64,000 bases of DNA from Cyanobacteria bacterium SZAS-4 (GCA_018266255.1 JAFEAT010000020.1:354292-418291), one strand, 5' to 3'. Counted from the stretch's first letter, positions 16,136 through 25,899 are shown. The notes: generated from the sequence alone by a model not told the origin. Translations and numbers: made by a program.

Positions 16136-18024
16136 GTCGTCTTCGATGGCGCCGCCAGTGGTGCCAGTGGAATACGAAACCAAAAAGTACTACCTGGTTT
16201 GCTTGGTTCGCTGGTGACGCCGATGGTGCCACCGTGTGCTTCTACGATGGCTTTGCAGATTGAAAGACCCAATCCTGATCCCTTTTTCTCGCCTTCGTCC
16301 CGATGACCTGCTTGCTTGAATTTTTCGAACACCAGGGCTTGCTTATCTAAAGGAATTCCTTGACCTTCATCGGCGACTTTTATTTCGATTGCGTCTGCAC
16401 CGTTGATTCCACCTGGTCGATCGTTTAGCAACGTGGTGATTGTCGATCCGTTAGGAGAAAATTTGATTGCGTTGTTGAGCAAATTCACCAGCACGCGTCG
16501 AATTTTCTCAGAATCTGCTTGACCGATTTTGCATGTCCCGCTGATTGCCAATTCGATGTTTTTGCTGTTTGCTTCCGGCGTGACGTAGTCGATTGCTTGT
16601 TGCACAATTTTAGACATGTCGGTCTCTTCGTAGTCCAGCACTATGCCTAAGTGCGCCATGCGTTCAGACTCCAAAAGATCATTGATCAAGATCATCAAAG
16701 ATTTGACTGAGGCGTTTGCGGAACCAGCGAGCTTTGTTCCTCGCTCGTTCAGTGTGCCTAAAATTCCATCATCAAGCATTTCTAGAGTCATGCTGACAGA
16801 CGTCAATGGCGATCTCAGATCATGGCTTACCATAGCGAAAAGCTCTTGCTTAAGCCGTTCCGCTTCCTTTCGTTCTGTAATGTCGTGAGCGACGCAGAAG
16901 ATATTTCTGTCTTTCTGCGACCATCGTGCGATCCAATCCATTTCGACGTAACTGCCGGATTTGCCTAAAATTCGTGCTTCAAAAGCAGTCTGCGGGTTTA
17001 CTGAGCTGAGACTCTTTAAGTTTTCGTAGACAATATTTTTATCATCGTTGTGAACTATAGAACTCATCGCGGCGCCGAGAAGTTCATCTGCTCCATAGCC
17101 GAGAATCCGCTCAACGGCCGGATTTATCTGGGCGATGCGCAGCGCACGATCTAGAGAACAAATGATTTCTGCGGCATTGTCGATCAAAGCTCTTTCATTT
17201 TGTCGCAGATAGATAAGGTCGTCGGAAAGTTGATGAATGACATTATCGAGTTGTGCAAGTTCGTCCCTACCAGTTAGAGGTATTTCCAACTCCCTGTTAA
17301 TGCCGATGTTTACAGCATTGCGCATGAGGATTTTCAGCCGCAAGAAAACAGTATTGATCAAAGTGAAACCGAGTCCCATCGCCAGGCTGAAGCCAACACA
17401 CATGAAAACTTGAATCAGAAGCTCAATTCGCTGTCGATCCTCTTTTCGCTTCTGCCGAAATAACTTGCTCTGGTCAGACATTTTTTCGGCGAGTTTGTCT
17501 CCCTCGTAATTGAGGACCTCACTGAAAGTCTTCATTTGTCCCATATTGCGCAATTCGTTTATGCCTTCATCTTCTTCAGGCATATCGAGAATGAACTTGA
17601 ACATTTTTCTGCCATCTTCGATCCGTCTGATGAAGGCACGTATATCGGCTGCTGCATATGGAGTTTTTACAGCAGATTCTTCAAGTTCTTGTTTGTTATG
17701 TTCCAGTTCTTCGATGGCCAATCTGGTGTCATGCAGAACTTTCGGCTCGTGATACATGCGCAAGATCAGCATGCCGCCGCACGCTCCCATTCCGCTCCTG
17801 ATTGCTTCGTTTACTTGCACGAGAATCTGTGCGGCATTGGCTTCTGCTTCGATGTCTTGCTCTGCTTGATATAAGCTGACAATCAATAGAGAAACGAAAA
17901 TAGTCGCGAATACTAAAGGCACCACAACCAGCAGCGCTACTTTATGTGTCAAGGTGATGGTAGGCAGTTGCAAATGTATCTCTGACCTGTCACTTATCGT
18001 CGATGAATCGCTAAATTGTCGCAC
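16132..18024 (-). CDS. Membrane sensor histidine kinase with HAMP and PAS (630 aa)
   Basis: TM1 lies at about 28-52, followed by a helical periplasmic domain to about 200 and TM2 at about 203-230. Then come a HAMP-like linker, a PAS domain (about 282-395, ending in DITERKEAERLKQE), HisKA with MVSHDLRSP (His401) and HATPase_c with NLLNNAIKFSPNG, ADEGQGIP and GSGLGLSICKAIVEAHGG. It should autophosphorylate His401 in response to a periplasmic or PAS-bound signal. The start is GTG at 18024. No response regulator lies beside it. It is a paralogue of the kinase at 21654; both flank the secreted phosphatase/glycosidase genes. The signal is unknown. Confidence 0.9.
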   Translation of the reverse strand: MRQFSDSSTISDRSEIHLQLPTITLTHKVALLVVVPLVFATIFVSLLIVSLYQAEQDIEAEANAAQILVQVNEAIRSGMGACGGMLILRMYHEPKVLHDTRLAIEELEHNKQELEESAVKTPYAAADIRAFIRRIEDGRKMFKFILDMPEEDEGINELRNMGQMKTFSEVLNYEGDKLAEKMSDQSKLFRQKRKEDRQRIELLIQVFMCVGFSLAMGLGFTLINTVFLRLKILMRNAVNIGINRELEIPLTGRDELAQLDNVIHQLSDDLIYLRQNERALIDNAAEIICSLDRALRIAQINPAVERILGYGADELLGAAMSSIVHNDDKNIVYENLKSLSSVNPQTAFEARILGKSGSYVEMDWIARWSQKDRNIFCVAHDITERKEAERLKQELFAMVSHDLRSPLTSVSMTLEMLDDGILGTLNERGTKLAGSANASVKSLMILINDLLESERMAHLGIVLDYEETDMSKIVQQAIDYVTPEANSKNIELAISGTCKIGQADSEKIRRVLVNLLNNAIKFSPNGSTITTLLNDRPGGINGADAIEIKVADEGQGIPLDKQALVFEKFKQAGHRDEGEKKGSGLGLSICKAIVEAHGGTIGVTSEPSKPGSTFWFRIPLAPLAAPSKTT

Positions 18025-18135
18025 ACAACGGGCGATAGCCTAATTGATGATTTTGGAATTGACGTTAGCGGCTTTTCTTGACAAGGCGTGGGCATCGTCA
18101 GCCAAAACTGGTAGGAGCGTGCTAACGTTAAACTG

Positions 18136-19416
18136 ATGGATAGAAAGAATTTTCGACGATACATCTTGTGCGCACTGAGCTTTCTGGCTTCAGCAAACGT
18201 TTCAATTGCCATTACCAGTGAAGATAAAGATTTAGCGCAGGCGCGACTTTTGTATCAGAACGCCGCTACCGACGAAGCGATAGCATTGTGTGTCAAGAAA
18301 ATTGCCGGCGGTAAGAATTTGCCGCAGTGGCACGAAATGTATGCGAAATCATTGAATCTCCGTCGCAATGGTCCCGCCACTGCCGCGACCGAAATAAAGA
18401 AGGCGATGGAAGGGTCACCAAAAGACGAAAATATCATTGCAACTGCTGGTTTCATCATGTCTGGCGTGAGCCCGAGCGCCGCCAGCGCGGTGGTTCCGAA
18501 ATTGAAGGAAGCAATTAAGTCGCATCCAAAGAACGGACGTCTTCATGGCGCATTGTCCGATTGCTTTGACGCGATGCAAGATTCACACGCAGACCAGGAA
18601 TTGTTGACTGCGATTCAGCTGGATCCGCTGGACTACGATGTGAATTTTCAAGCCATCGAACACTATTCGAAACTGGCCAATGCAGACGAGGTCAATAAGG
18701 CTTACGATCGTCTGATTAAGGGCAATCCGAAGAGTGCGTTCGCATGGGCTGAGCGAGGCGTGTACAGGCGAGATAACTACAAGTTCGAGCAGTCCGCGCA
18801 AGATTTGCAAAAGGCAGTTGAGCTGAATCCCAAATACAGTTATGCATATTCCATGCTGGCTAAGGCGTTGAAGAAGGGCTTGAAGCATTCCGAAGCGATA
18901 AAGGTCTACAATTCGATGCTCGCCAGTGGTGGACCAAACGCGAATCTTCTAGGTCGTCGTGCTAATTGCTACCGTCAAACAAAACAGCTCGATAAGGCTA
19001 TCAAGGACTACGATCAGTCGATTAATATTTACGGTAAGGGCTCTGCATTTGTTCCGCAAAAGGCGAACGACAGCATGTCGAAAGATCAGCGTTTGGATTA
19101 CAACAAATACTGGCTCGAACGAGTGGAATGCCGCGAACAGCTCGGTCAGATCGATCAAGGTATCAATGAACTCACAGCATACATTGGTGGTGCGCTTCAT
19201 CCAGATAGTGCCTACGACATTCGCCAGCGTCTCTACCGTCGCAAAGGGCAGTATGATAAAGCGCTGTCTGACTTGAATTACATGATCAAGAAAGAAGCTT
19301 TCGTAGGCGAGCGTTATACTGATCGAGCGGAAGTTTTAGCTAAGCTAGGACGTGTGGCAGAATCAAAAGAAGATCTGAAGCACGCAGAAAACATTGAGAC
19401 CACTGGTAGCCCGTAG
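18136..19416 (+). CDS. Secreted TPR-repeat protein (426 aa)
   Basis: A signal peptide (about 1-26, MDRKNFRRYILCALSFLAS, ending SIAI) precedes a helical protein with TPR units such as AFAWAERGVYRRDNYKFEQS, YSYAYSMLAKALKKGLKHSE and NLLGRRANCYRQTKQLDKA. The first half is more degenerate. It is divergent from the histidine kinase at 18024 with 111 bases between, so the two may share control. A periplasmic scaffold role is a family-level guess. It is one of six TPR proteins in the window. Confidence 0.8.
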   Translation: MDRKNFRRYILCALSFLASANVSIAITSEDKDLAQARLLYQNAATDEAIALCVKKIAGGKNLPQWHEMYAKSLNLRRNGPATAATEIKKAMEGSPKDENIIATAGFIMSGVSPSAASAVVPKLKEAIKSHPKNGRLHGALSDCFDAMQDSHADQELLTAIQLDPLDYDVNFQAIEHYSKLANADEVNKAYDRLIKGNPKSAFAWAERGVYRRDNYKFEQSAQDLQKAVELNPKYSYAYSMLAKALKKGLKHSEAIKVYNSMLASGGPNANLLGRRANCYRQTKQLDKAIKDYDQSINIYGKGSAFVPQKANDSMSKDQRLDYNKYWLERVECREQLGQIDQGINELTAYIGGALHPDSAYDIRQRLYRRKGQYDKALSDLNYMIKKEAFVGERYTDRAEVLAKLGRVAESKEDLKHAENIETTGSP

Positions 19417-19637
19417 ATGATGTCGTGTGCGATCTGGTCGCATCGAAGTGTGACTTGAGACAACTCTGCCTGACCAGACCGCTCGCAGGGAAATTCTTAC
19501 TACGGTGGCGAGGATGACACGCCGCATAATTCCTGATTTAATGGGCGCTGCTTGTCGATGTGGTTTGATTATGCCGGGCACATTGTTTTGTTATTCTTGT
19601 GTCAACCAGTCGCTGGGGCGTTTTCCTAGGGAATCAT

Positions 19638-20693
19638 ATGCAATTTAAATTCAAATCATTTCTTTTTGCACTACTCTGTTCATGTGCGTGTAGTGGAGCT
19701 CAAGCTGAAAGCGAGAAGATGATCTTCGCTGTCGACGTGATTCGTCACGGGGATAGAGCGCCAATCGAAGCCATTCCCAATGCTCCATGGACAGAGCAGC
19801 TGCCTTTAGGGCACCTGTCACCGACTGGAATGCAGCAAGAATTTCAGTTAGGCGAAAAATTTCGTGACAGATACGTCAAGCAGTTTCATCTTCTGCCTGA
19901 AAATTATTCAGCTGAGACGATGTACGTAAGGTCTAGTGACATCGATAGAACGCTGATCAGCGCGGAATCGGTTTTGTTAGGATTGTATCCGCCAGGTACA
20001 GGACCTTCTATCAACGGGAAACCAGCGCTGCCGGTTTCGTATCAGCCAGTGCCGATACACACTAAGCCTCGTGCTGAAGATTCTTTGTTAGTCGTTGACT
20101 ACAATCCGAAACTGCCATCTACGTTGGACCAGTACGTTCATGACACGCCTGAGTGGAAAGAAAAGAACGTTCAGCTGCAATCAAAAATAAGACGATGGAA
20201 CGAACAAACAGGCATGAAGATGGAAACTGTGCGTGCGGTGGCCGGGCTTGGTGACGCGCTCTACATCTACAAATTGCACAACGTTCCAATCTCAAAAGGG
20301 CTTACGGATCTCGATGTTAAAGAAATAACGGACGAAACCGAATGGGCTTTTGCCGCGAGCTTTAAACCGCATCAAGTCGGTGACCTTGTCAGTCATGAAC
20401 TGCTGAAAGTGATCTCGGATTATTTTCACAGTGCAGTACAATCAAAAAGTCAATTGAAGTATGTTCTCTTCTCTGCGCATGACACGACTATTGCAGGGCT
20501 GATGAGTATTCTGCGCGACCCCGTAGATAGACGACCACCATACTCAACTGATTTGAACTTTGCGTTGTTTAAAGATGGCACCCAATACAAAGTGCGGATA
20601 ACCTTCAACGGCAAGCCGGTTGCAGCACCTGGCTTTAAAAATGGCGAAGGTTCGCTGGAAGATTTAGCTGCGATACTCGATACGAAAAGCTAG
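19638..20693 (+). CDS. Secreted histidine acid phosphatase (351 aa)
   Basis: ATG at 19638 is preferred over the in-frame GTG at 19599, because it follows AGGGAATC and places the signal peptide (MQFKFKSFLFALLCSCACSG) at the N-terminus; it may be a lipoprotein. The catalytic signature RHGDRAP is at 36-42 (His37 becomes phosphorylated) and the proton-donor HD pair is in FSAHDTT (His281-Asp282). The family hydrolyses phosphomonoesters, from phytate to sugar phosphates, in the periplasm. The substrate here is not predictable. It lies 22 bases before the GH43-like gene, so the two probably form an operon for breaking down external polymers or releasing phosphate. Confidence 0.88.
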   Translation: MQFKFKSFLFALLCSCACSGAQAESEKMIFAVDVIRHGDRAPIEAIPNAPWTEQLPLGHLSPTGMQQEFQLGEKFRDRYVKQFHLLPENYSAETMYVRSSDIDRTLISAESVLLGLYPPGTGPSINGKPALPVSYQPVPIHTKPRAEDSLLVVDYNPKLPSTLDQYVHDTPEWKEKNVQLQSKIRRWNEQTGMKMETVRAVAGLGDALYIYKLHNVPISKGLTDLDVKEITDETEWAFAASFKPHQVGDLVSHELLKVISDYFHSAVQSKSQLKYVLFSAHDTTIAGLMSILRDPVDRRPPYSTDLNFALFKDGTQYKVRITFNGKPVAAPGFKNGEGSLEDLAAILDTKS

Positions 20694-20715
20694 TTAACGG
20701 TTGTAGAGATCAAAG

Positions 20716-21645
20716 ATGAAACTTTTGAAGAGCCTCATGTGCACGATTGCGTTTATAATCGCGACTCCGTGCGTAGTTGCAAATCCACTTTTTGACGGTG
20801 CCGATCCAGACATCCTGATTGAGAATAATAAGTATTGGATCTATCCAACTACTGAAGACAAGGCTAAGAAGGAGTTCTTCGTTTACTCTTCCGATGACAT
20901 GCATGAGTGGAAGAAATCCGGTCCAATCCTCGAAGCCAAAAATATCTCTTGGATCGAAAAGGACGGTGCACCATTACATGAATTGTGGGCGCCAGGAATA
21001 TTCAAGCATAACAACCAATACTATCTATTCTACGCAGTAGGTCCACAAAATCCTACTCCGAGCCGCATCGGCGTTGCCGTTTGCAGCACTCCAGATGGAA
21101 CTTTTGTCGATAGTGGCAAACCGTTAATCACAGGCGGAACCGATTTTGAAGCAATCGATCCGATGGTGTTCAAAGATCCTGCCTCGGACAAAATCTATTT
21201 GTATTGTGGTGGCAGCGCTGGTGCCAAGCTCAAAGTCTACGAATTAAATGACGACTGCATCAGCATCAAACAGGAATGTCCAGTGGACACTCCTAAGCAC
21301 TTCACGGAAGCTCCATTCATGCACATGCGGGACAAGACATACTACCTTTCATACAGTCATGGCGCCTGGAATTCAGATACGTATGGTGTTTATTTCGCGA
21401 CGGCAACATCACCGATTGGCCCCTGGACATTTAGAAACGAAATCTTGAAGACTGACAAACATCATGCTGGTCCGGGGCATCACTCATTCGCTAAAGATCC
21501 GACCACTGGAAAATGGTATGTCATCTATCACCGTTGGAACAATGCTAAAACCAACGATAAAATGCCCGAAGTCAGAAGCGTATCCATCGATGCAGTCGAA
21601 TACGACACCAATGGAATCATTCTTCCAATCACAATGACCGACTAG
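20716..21645 (+). CDS. Secreted GH43-family-like glycosidase (309 aa)
   Basis: A signal peptide (about 1-22, ending CVVA) leads into a five-bladed beta-propeller typical of clan GH-F. The motif GADPDI contains the expected general base (Asp30), AIDPMVF the pKa-modulating Asp, and HFTEAPF the general acid Glu. Further family motifs are LWAPGI, YYLFYA and GPGHHSF. Such enzymes cleave arabinose- or xylose-containing glycans; the actual substrate is unknown. The size fits a single catalytic domain with no carbohydrate-binding module. It follows the acid phosphatase by 22 bases and converges on the histidine kinase at 21654. Confidence 0.88.
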   Translation: MKLLKSLMCTIAFIIATPCVVANPLFDGADPDILIENNKYWIYPTTEDKAKKEFFVYSSDDMHEWKKSGPILEAKNISWIEKDGAPLHELWAPGIFKHNNQYYLFYAVGPQNPTPSRIGVAVCSTPDGTFVDSGKPLITGGTDFEAIDPMVFKDPASDKIYLYCGGSAGAKLKVYELNDDCISIKQECPVDTPKHFTEAPFMHMRDKTYYLSYSHGAWNSDTYGVYFATATSPIGPWTFRNEILKTDKHHAGPGHHSFAKDPTTGKWYVIYHRWNNAKTNDKMPEVRSVSIDAVEYDTNGIILPITMTD

Positions 21646-21653
21646 TTCAATCA

Positions 21654-23480
21654 CTAAGAGTCTGTCGGGATGCCGGCGACTGGCACAGTAAACCAGAAGG
21701 TACTGCCCTTTCCCAGGGTGCTTCGGACTCCGATCTTGCCACCGTGAGCTTCGACCATTGATTTGCAGATTGCTAGACCCAGTCCGCTGCCCTTCTTCTC
21801 TCCTTCTGAGCCCGTACCGACTTGTTTGAACTTTTCGAATACTGAATCTATTTTGTCTTCTGGGATTCCTGCACCCTGGTCGGAAACTTCGAACTGGAGT
21901 ATGTCGCCATCCTTTTTACACGATGCGACGATGGTGCTTTTGTTTGGAGAAAACTTGATCGCGTTGTTCAACAAATTGACCAACACTCGATTAATTCTTT
22001 CGATATCGATTTTGCAATCGACAGAAGCGCATTCATCTTTCAATACAATGGCTTTACTGTCGGCTTCAGGTTTTACAACTTCAAGTGCCCGTGATACCAC
22101 TTTGGCTGAGTCGATCTGTTCGTAATAAAGTTGCACTCCTGTTGATTCGGCTCTTTCGATATCCAGCAAATCATTGATCATCGCGATCAAGCTTGATACC
22201 GACTGTTGCGCCGCAGTCGCGACCTTCATGCCCCGGTCGTTTATTGCTCCAAAAATTCCATCTACTATCATGTCCAGAGACATGCCAATTGAAGTAAGCG
22301 GCGCGCGAAGATCGTGGCTGACCATTGCAATAACTTCTTGTTTCAAACGCTCAGATTCTTTCCGCGCCGTTATATCTCGAAGTATGCAGAAAATTCCTCG
22401 ATCGTGTTCTGACCATTGAGCAGTCACTTCCATGTCGCGAACGTCACCGCCTTTGGCGACAAGCTGCGTTTCAAACGAATACTCTTTGTTCGATTCTCTC
22501 GCTTGTTGCAGAGAATCATAAGCATTTTGTCGTTGATCTGTGACTACATGAGATTGGAAGATGCTGCCTCTGAAATCGTCCTCCAAATATCCTAGACGCT
22601 TCTGAACGGCTGAATTTACTTCTAGTACGCGGCAGGCTTGGTCGAGAGAACAAATAATTTCGGCTGTATTGTCGATGATGGCACGCTCGCGTTGTCGAGT
22701 TATGACTAGTTCTTGGTCCATCTTGTGGATGACTTGATCCAGTTTAGAAATCTCATCGCTGCCCTTAAGAGGCGGGTTCAGCGGCTTGTTAGCGGCAATG
22801 CGGAATGTGTTGTCGAAAAGTACTCGAAATCTTTTCCCGAGAGTCAGACCGAAGCTGCTAACTGCGATAATTGCAAGTACGAAGTTGATCGCGATGCCGG
22901 ATTGAATAATTATTTCAATCTTCGCTCTAATTTCTTTCTGTCGCTTTCGCACTTCGTCGCGTAAACGCGATTTCTCTTCTATCACCTTCAGTCCAGAAAT
23001 CTGCAATCGTTTTAAAAAGCTTTTCGCTTGTCCCGCCATTTTGAAGTTTTCGACTTTGAATTCGTCTTCGTGCACGTCGTTGGCTGTCGTTTGAAACATT
23101 GACTGGGCTTGTTCAATAATGGCGACGAAGCCGCTCACAGCTGTATTGCCGTCTGGAGGTGCAACCTTCTTCAACTCTAAAATGTGCTTATCCACTTCAT
23201 CAAAGTCGGTCATCGCTTGTATATACAATTTTTTCTGGCCAAACGCTTGCGACGAAAATAAGTTTCCAGCGCCACTCATAGCGCCAACAAAGATGCGGTT
23301 GACGAGCACCAGACAGTCAACGGCTTCCTCTTCGTTCTTTAACTCAGACTGCAATTCTTGAAACTGCGCAAACAGCGCGACAAAAAATACACTTTCAATC
23401 AACAGCGGCACTGTGATGAACAGAATCATTCGCTTTGTAATTGTAAGATTGAACATTCGCGCCAATTCAAAAATCGACAA
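21654..23480 (-). CDS. Membrane sensor histidine kinase with HAMP and PAS (608 aa)
   Basis: The architecture matches the kinase at 16132: TM1 (about 18-42), a helical periplasmic domain, TM2 (about 190-215), a HAMP-like linker, PAS (about 275-385), HisKA with MVSHDLRAP (His389) and HATPase_c with NLLNNAIKFSPNKS, SDQGAGIP and GSGLGLAICKSMVEAHGG. The start is TTG at 23480 with GCAGG upstream, or ATG at 23456, which has no clear ribosome site. The two kinases are close in sequence throughout the catalytic core and differ more in the sensor, suggesting duplication and sensor divergence. No response regulator is adjacent. Confidence 0.88.
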   Translation of the reverse strand: MSIFELARMFNLTITKRMILFITVPLLIESVFFVALFAQFQELQSELKNEEEAVDCLVLVNRIFVGAMSGAGNLFSSQAFGQKKLYIQAMTDFDEVDKHILELKKVAPPDGNTAVSGFVAIIEQAQSMFQTTANDVHEDEFKVENFKMAGQAKSFLKRLQISGLKVIEEKSRLRDEVRKRQKEIRAKIEIIIQSGIAINFVLAIIAVSSFGLTLGKRFRVLFDNTFRIAANKPLNPPLKGSDEISKLDQVIHKMDQELVITRQRERAIIDNTAEIICSLDQACRVLEVNSAVQKRLGYLEDDFRGSIFQSHVVTDQRQNAYDSLQQARESNKEYSFETQLVAKGGDVRDMEVTAQWSEHDRGIFCILRDITARKESERLKQEVIAMVSHDLRAPLTSIGMSLDMIVDGIFGAINDRGMKVATAAQQSVSSLIAMINDLLDIERAESTGVQLYYEQIDSAKVVSRALEVVKPEADSKAIVLKDECASVDCKIDIERINRVLVNLLNNAIKFSPNKSTIVASCKKDGDILQFEVSDQGAGIPEDKIDSVFEKFKQVGTGSEGEKKGSGLGLAICKSMVEAHGGKIGVRSTLGKGSTFWFTVPVAGIPTDS

Positions 23481-23559
23481 TAGCCTGCAACGATACCACA
23501 GCAGGTTGGACTATGCGTATTGGCGATAGTTAGGATCCGGTTGCGATTAGTAGTCGCTC

Positions 23560-23877
23560 TTAATAGTCGCTTCTCATGGTTCTGCCGCCTGAGAGAATTC
23601 CGCGCGCGACTAGCTGATGGCGCGGCACTGGTGCCGCCAGTGCTTGTTGGGCTCTCGATTCGGTAACATCTAATTCCGGTACTATCCCTTCTACATTGCA
23701 CTTTCCCGGATAGTGCCACTCGAGCATGTATTCTTCATCTGGAACTGCATCTCTGATGTCTAACTCGGGCTCTGTTGAAACGATCCACAAATCAGGAAGG
23801 GCTTCCTCTATGGTGCGCAGCATGATGCTTTCGGCTGTAAAGGATTCTGACTCACTCACATCAAAATTCGCGATCAT
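23560..23877 (-). CDS. Small hypothetical protein (105 aa)
   Basis: ATG at 23877 is preferred over the ATG at 23895, because AGGAGC lies just before it. The protein is acidic in its first two thirds (MIANFDVSESESFTAES, PELDIRDAVPDEEY) and basic at the end (VPRHQLVARGILSGG). There is no signal peptide or membrane segment, and I do not recognise a family. Its upstream region contains an exact GTCAC-N6-GTAAC dyad (24035 down to 24020) and TCACTAA, which is why I think it is real and possibly co-regulated with the genes at 1.5-14.6 kb. It lies between the kinase at 21654 and the gene at 24035, all on the same strand. Confidence 0.5.
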   Translation of the reverse strand: MIANFDVSESESFTAESIMLRTIEEALPDLWIVSTEPELDIRDAVPDEEYMLEWHYPGKCNVEGIVPELDVTESRAQQALAAPVPRHQLVARGILSGGRTMRSDY

Positions 23878-23992
23878 GGCAGCTCCTGAGCGCATTCAGG
23901 TTGTTCATGGCTAACCATGAATGCGTAAAATCTGGTTGGAAGAAAAAGTGGCAGGCTCGGAAATGTTCTGAGACTCGAGCACAATATGGGCT

Positions 23993-24035
23993 TTAGTGAG
24001 TTGACAATAGACGTTCAGCGTTACGCCATCGTGAC
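23993..24035 (-). promoter_or_regulatory. Candidate operator site E: GTCAC-N6-GTAAC on minus strand
   Basis: The minus strand reads GTCAC-GATGGC-GTAAC from 24035 to 24020; the first four N6 bases equal those of site A. TCACTAA (23999 down to 23993) differs from TTACTAA by one base but begins 36 bases after the dyad start rather than 55-71. A CTCG/CGAG hairpin follows. The dyad touches the stop codon of the gene at 24035 and precedes the small gene at 23877. Confidence 0.45.
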
Positions 24036-24481
24036 TACTTCGATTTGCTTGGAACGTCGTTGACCAGGGTTTCTTGAATTGACGATTTCAATGTGAGGTA
24101 CGCGTCTTTCAGGTCTTCTTCGAAAATTGCGCGGCTGTTTAACGCCTTTTCGATTTTTATCGATACAGCTTCCAAGCTTCTCTTGTCAGGATTTCCACGT
24201 AATCTGCCGAAAGTTTTGTCTACTTCTTGAACCTGTCTCAGAGCTTTTGTAAGGTCGTGGTCCATCGTATCGATGTTTCTGATGTCTTGCAGCAAATAGA
24301 AGCCAGTAGAATTTGCCACGTGATTGAGGTTGTAGACAAGTGTCTGGGCGCGGTCCATTTTCGAGAATGCATCTGCCGGTGGTGCCGCGGCTGGTTTCTC
24401 AGCACATGTTGGAACGCCAAATGCCAGCAATGAAACCGATGACAACGCCAAAAAACTAAGCACTGATGACAAATTTCGCAT
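24035..24481 (-). CDS. Secreted helical protein of unknown function (148 aa)
   Basis: ATG at 24481 is chosen because AGGAAG lies seven bases before it; the ATG at 24505 lacks this. Residues 1-27 form a signal peptide (MRNLSSVLSFLALSSVSLLA, cut near CAE). The mature protein is Ala/Pro-rich for about 12 residues and then a helical bundle of about 105 residues with heptad-like spacing (TKALRQVQEVDKTFGRLRG). I do not recognise a family. It is divergent from the TPR gene at 24592. A periplasmic location is likely. Confidence 0.65.
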   Translation of the reverse strand: MRNLSSVLSFLALSSVSLLAFGVPTCAEKPAAAPPADAFSKMDRAQTLVYNLNHVANSTGFYLLQDIRNIDTMDHDLTKALRQVQEVDKTFGRLRGNPDKRSLEAVSIKIEKALNSRAIFEEDLKDAYLTLKSSIQETLVNDVPSKSK

Positions 24482-24591
24482 GATTCTTCCTATGACCAGG
24501 TACATATGCAGAGTTTACAAGATCGCGCCTGACTGGAATACTTGGTTGGCTACGTTGGCTTAAAGAATCGCCACTGGGTTTCGGTTCTGAG

Positions 24592-25899
24592 ATGAATAAG
24601 ATTGCGGTTAGGGAAATCATTCTTTTGACTGCCGTTGCATTTAGTTCTTCGGCTAGCTGCTGTATGGCTCAGCAGCCATTGCGCGACGACGGAGACAAAG
24701 GCGCTGTCTCGGTCGTTCACACTCTCACTCCACTGGAAGGCGGGTTTGGAGCTGATAATATCGGTGCGCCTGTCCCAGAAATCCATCTGCAGTCATATTC
24801 GTCGGTACCGTCCGATCAACTGACGGCAGATGGTTTAGCCTCGATTCAGAATGGATTTTTAGATGAAGCCGTCAAGCAATTCAACGAAGTGCTCAGTCGG
24901 CAACCTGACAATGTGGTGGCGCGCAACAATTTAGCTGTGTGTTTAAAGCGGCAAGGACAGCTCGATCAAGCGATAGCCAATTTTAGAACGGCTCTAGAAT
25001 CTGAACCGCTAAAAGCGGAACTTCACAACAATCTCGCGACTGCGCTGATGGCAAAAGGAGATTTGTCTGAGGCCATGAAGAGTTTCTATGCGGCTCTGAG
25101 ACTGCGCCCAGACTATCCTGAAGCGCACTACAATCTAGCGCATTTGCTTAGTGTTCAAGGAAACAATAACAGTGCCGTGACTGAATTCGAAGAGGCATTG
25201 AAGTATAAAACTGACAACCCTGCTTATTATCGTGACTTTGGAGACGCGCTTGCCGCGATCGGTAGAAGTGATGATGCGTTGATGGAATATGATGCGGCCG
25301 AACAAAAAGGCGATCATTCCGACGAGCTAAAGTTAGATATGGTGCGAGCTTATAAGCAAACCGGAAATTTGGTCAAAGCTAAACAAATGGTTGATGAAAT
25401 TGTCAATCGCAATCCTAAAAACGTAGAAGCGATCAATCAACTTGGTGTTTTGTTGCTTAAAACCGAACATTTCCCTGAAGCGCAGTTCGCTCTGAAACGC
25501 GCTCTGGAACTCGATCCCAATTTCCCACAGGCACGCAATAATTTAGGCATCGCCCTGTATCATCTAAATCACGTCAACGATGCGATGAACACCTGGAACG
25601 AAGCGCTTGCGCGTAAACCGAACTATCCGGAGGCTCGATACAACCTCGGCACCGCGCTCTATCAGTCTGGCAGATATAAGGACGCACGCGAACAGTTCAG
25701 CCAATGCCTGAAGCTCTCGCCAAATGACGCATACGCCTACAACAATCTTGGTCTGGCAATGATGAAGATGGATTGCAGAGACGATGCCATCGAACAATGG
25801 CGCAAGGCAATCGACCTGAACCCGAACTTGGCTCAGGCATACATCAATATCGGGCGCGCTTTGAGCGAAAAAAACGCAGACGCAATCAAGACCCAGTAA
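24592..25899 (+). CDS. Secreted TPR-repeat protein (435 aa)
   Basis: A signal peptide (about 1-26, ending CCMAQ) and a 45-residue linker precede about ten consecutive, well-conserved 34-residue TPR units from about residue 76 to 428, for example AELHNNLATALMAKGDLSEA, PEARYNLGTALYQSGRYKDA and AYAYNNLGLAMMKMDCRDDA. The canonical N-N-L-A/G pattern resembles O-GlcNAc-transferase-type TPR superhelices, but no catalytic domain is attached. It probably acts as a periplasmic or outer-membrane scaffold. It is divergent from the gene at 24481, with about 110 bases for both promoters. A small membrane protein gene follows after 17 bases. Confidence 0.85.
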   Translation: MNKIAVREIILLTAVAFSSSASCCMAQQPLRDDGDKGAVSVVHTLTPLEGGFGADNIGAPVPEIHLQSYSSVPSDQLTADGLASIQNGFLDEAVKQFNEVLSRQPDNVVARNNLAVCLKRQGQLDQAIANFRTALESEPLKAELHNNLATALMAKGDLSEAMKSFYAALRLRPDYPEAHYNLAHLLSVQGNNNSAVTEFEEALKYKTDNPAYYRDFGDALAAIGRSDDALMEYDAAEQKGDHSDELKLDMVRAYKQTGNLVKAKQMVDEIVNRNPKNVEAINQLGVLLLKTEHFPEAQFALKRALELDPNFPQARNNLGIALYHLNHVNDAMNTWNEALARKPNYPEARYNLGTALYQSGRYKDAREQFSQCLKLSPNDAYAYNNLGLAMMKMDCRDDAIEQWRKAIDLNPNLAQAYINIGRALSEKNADAIKTQ

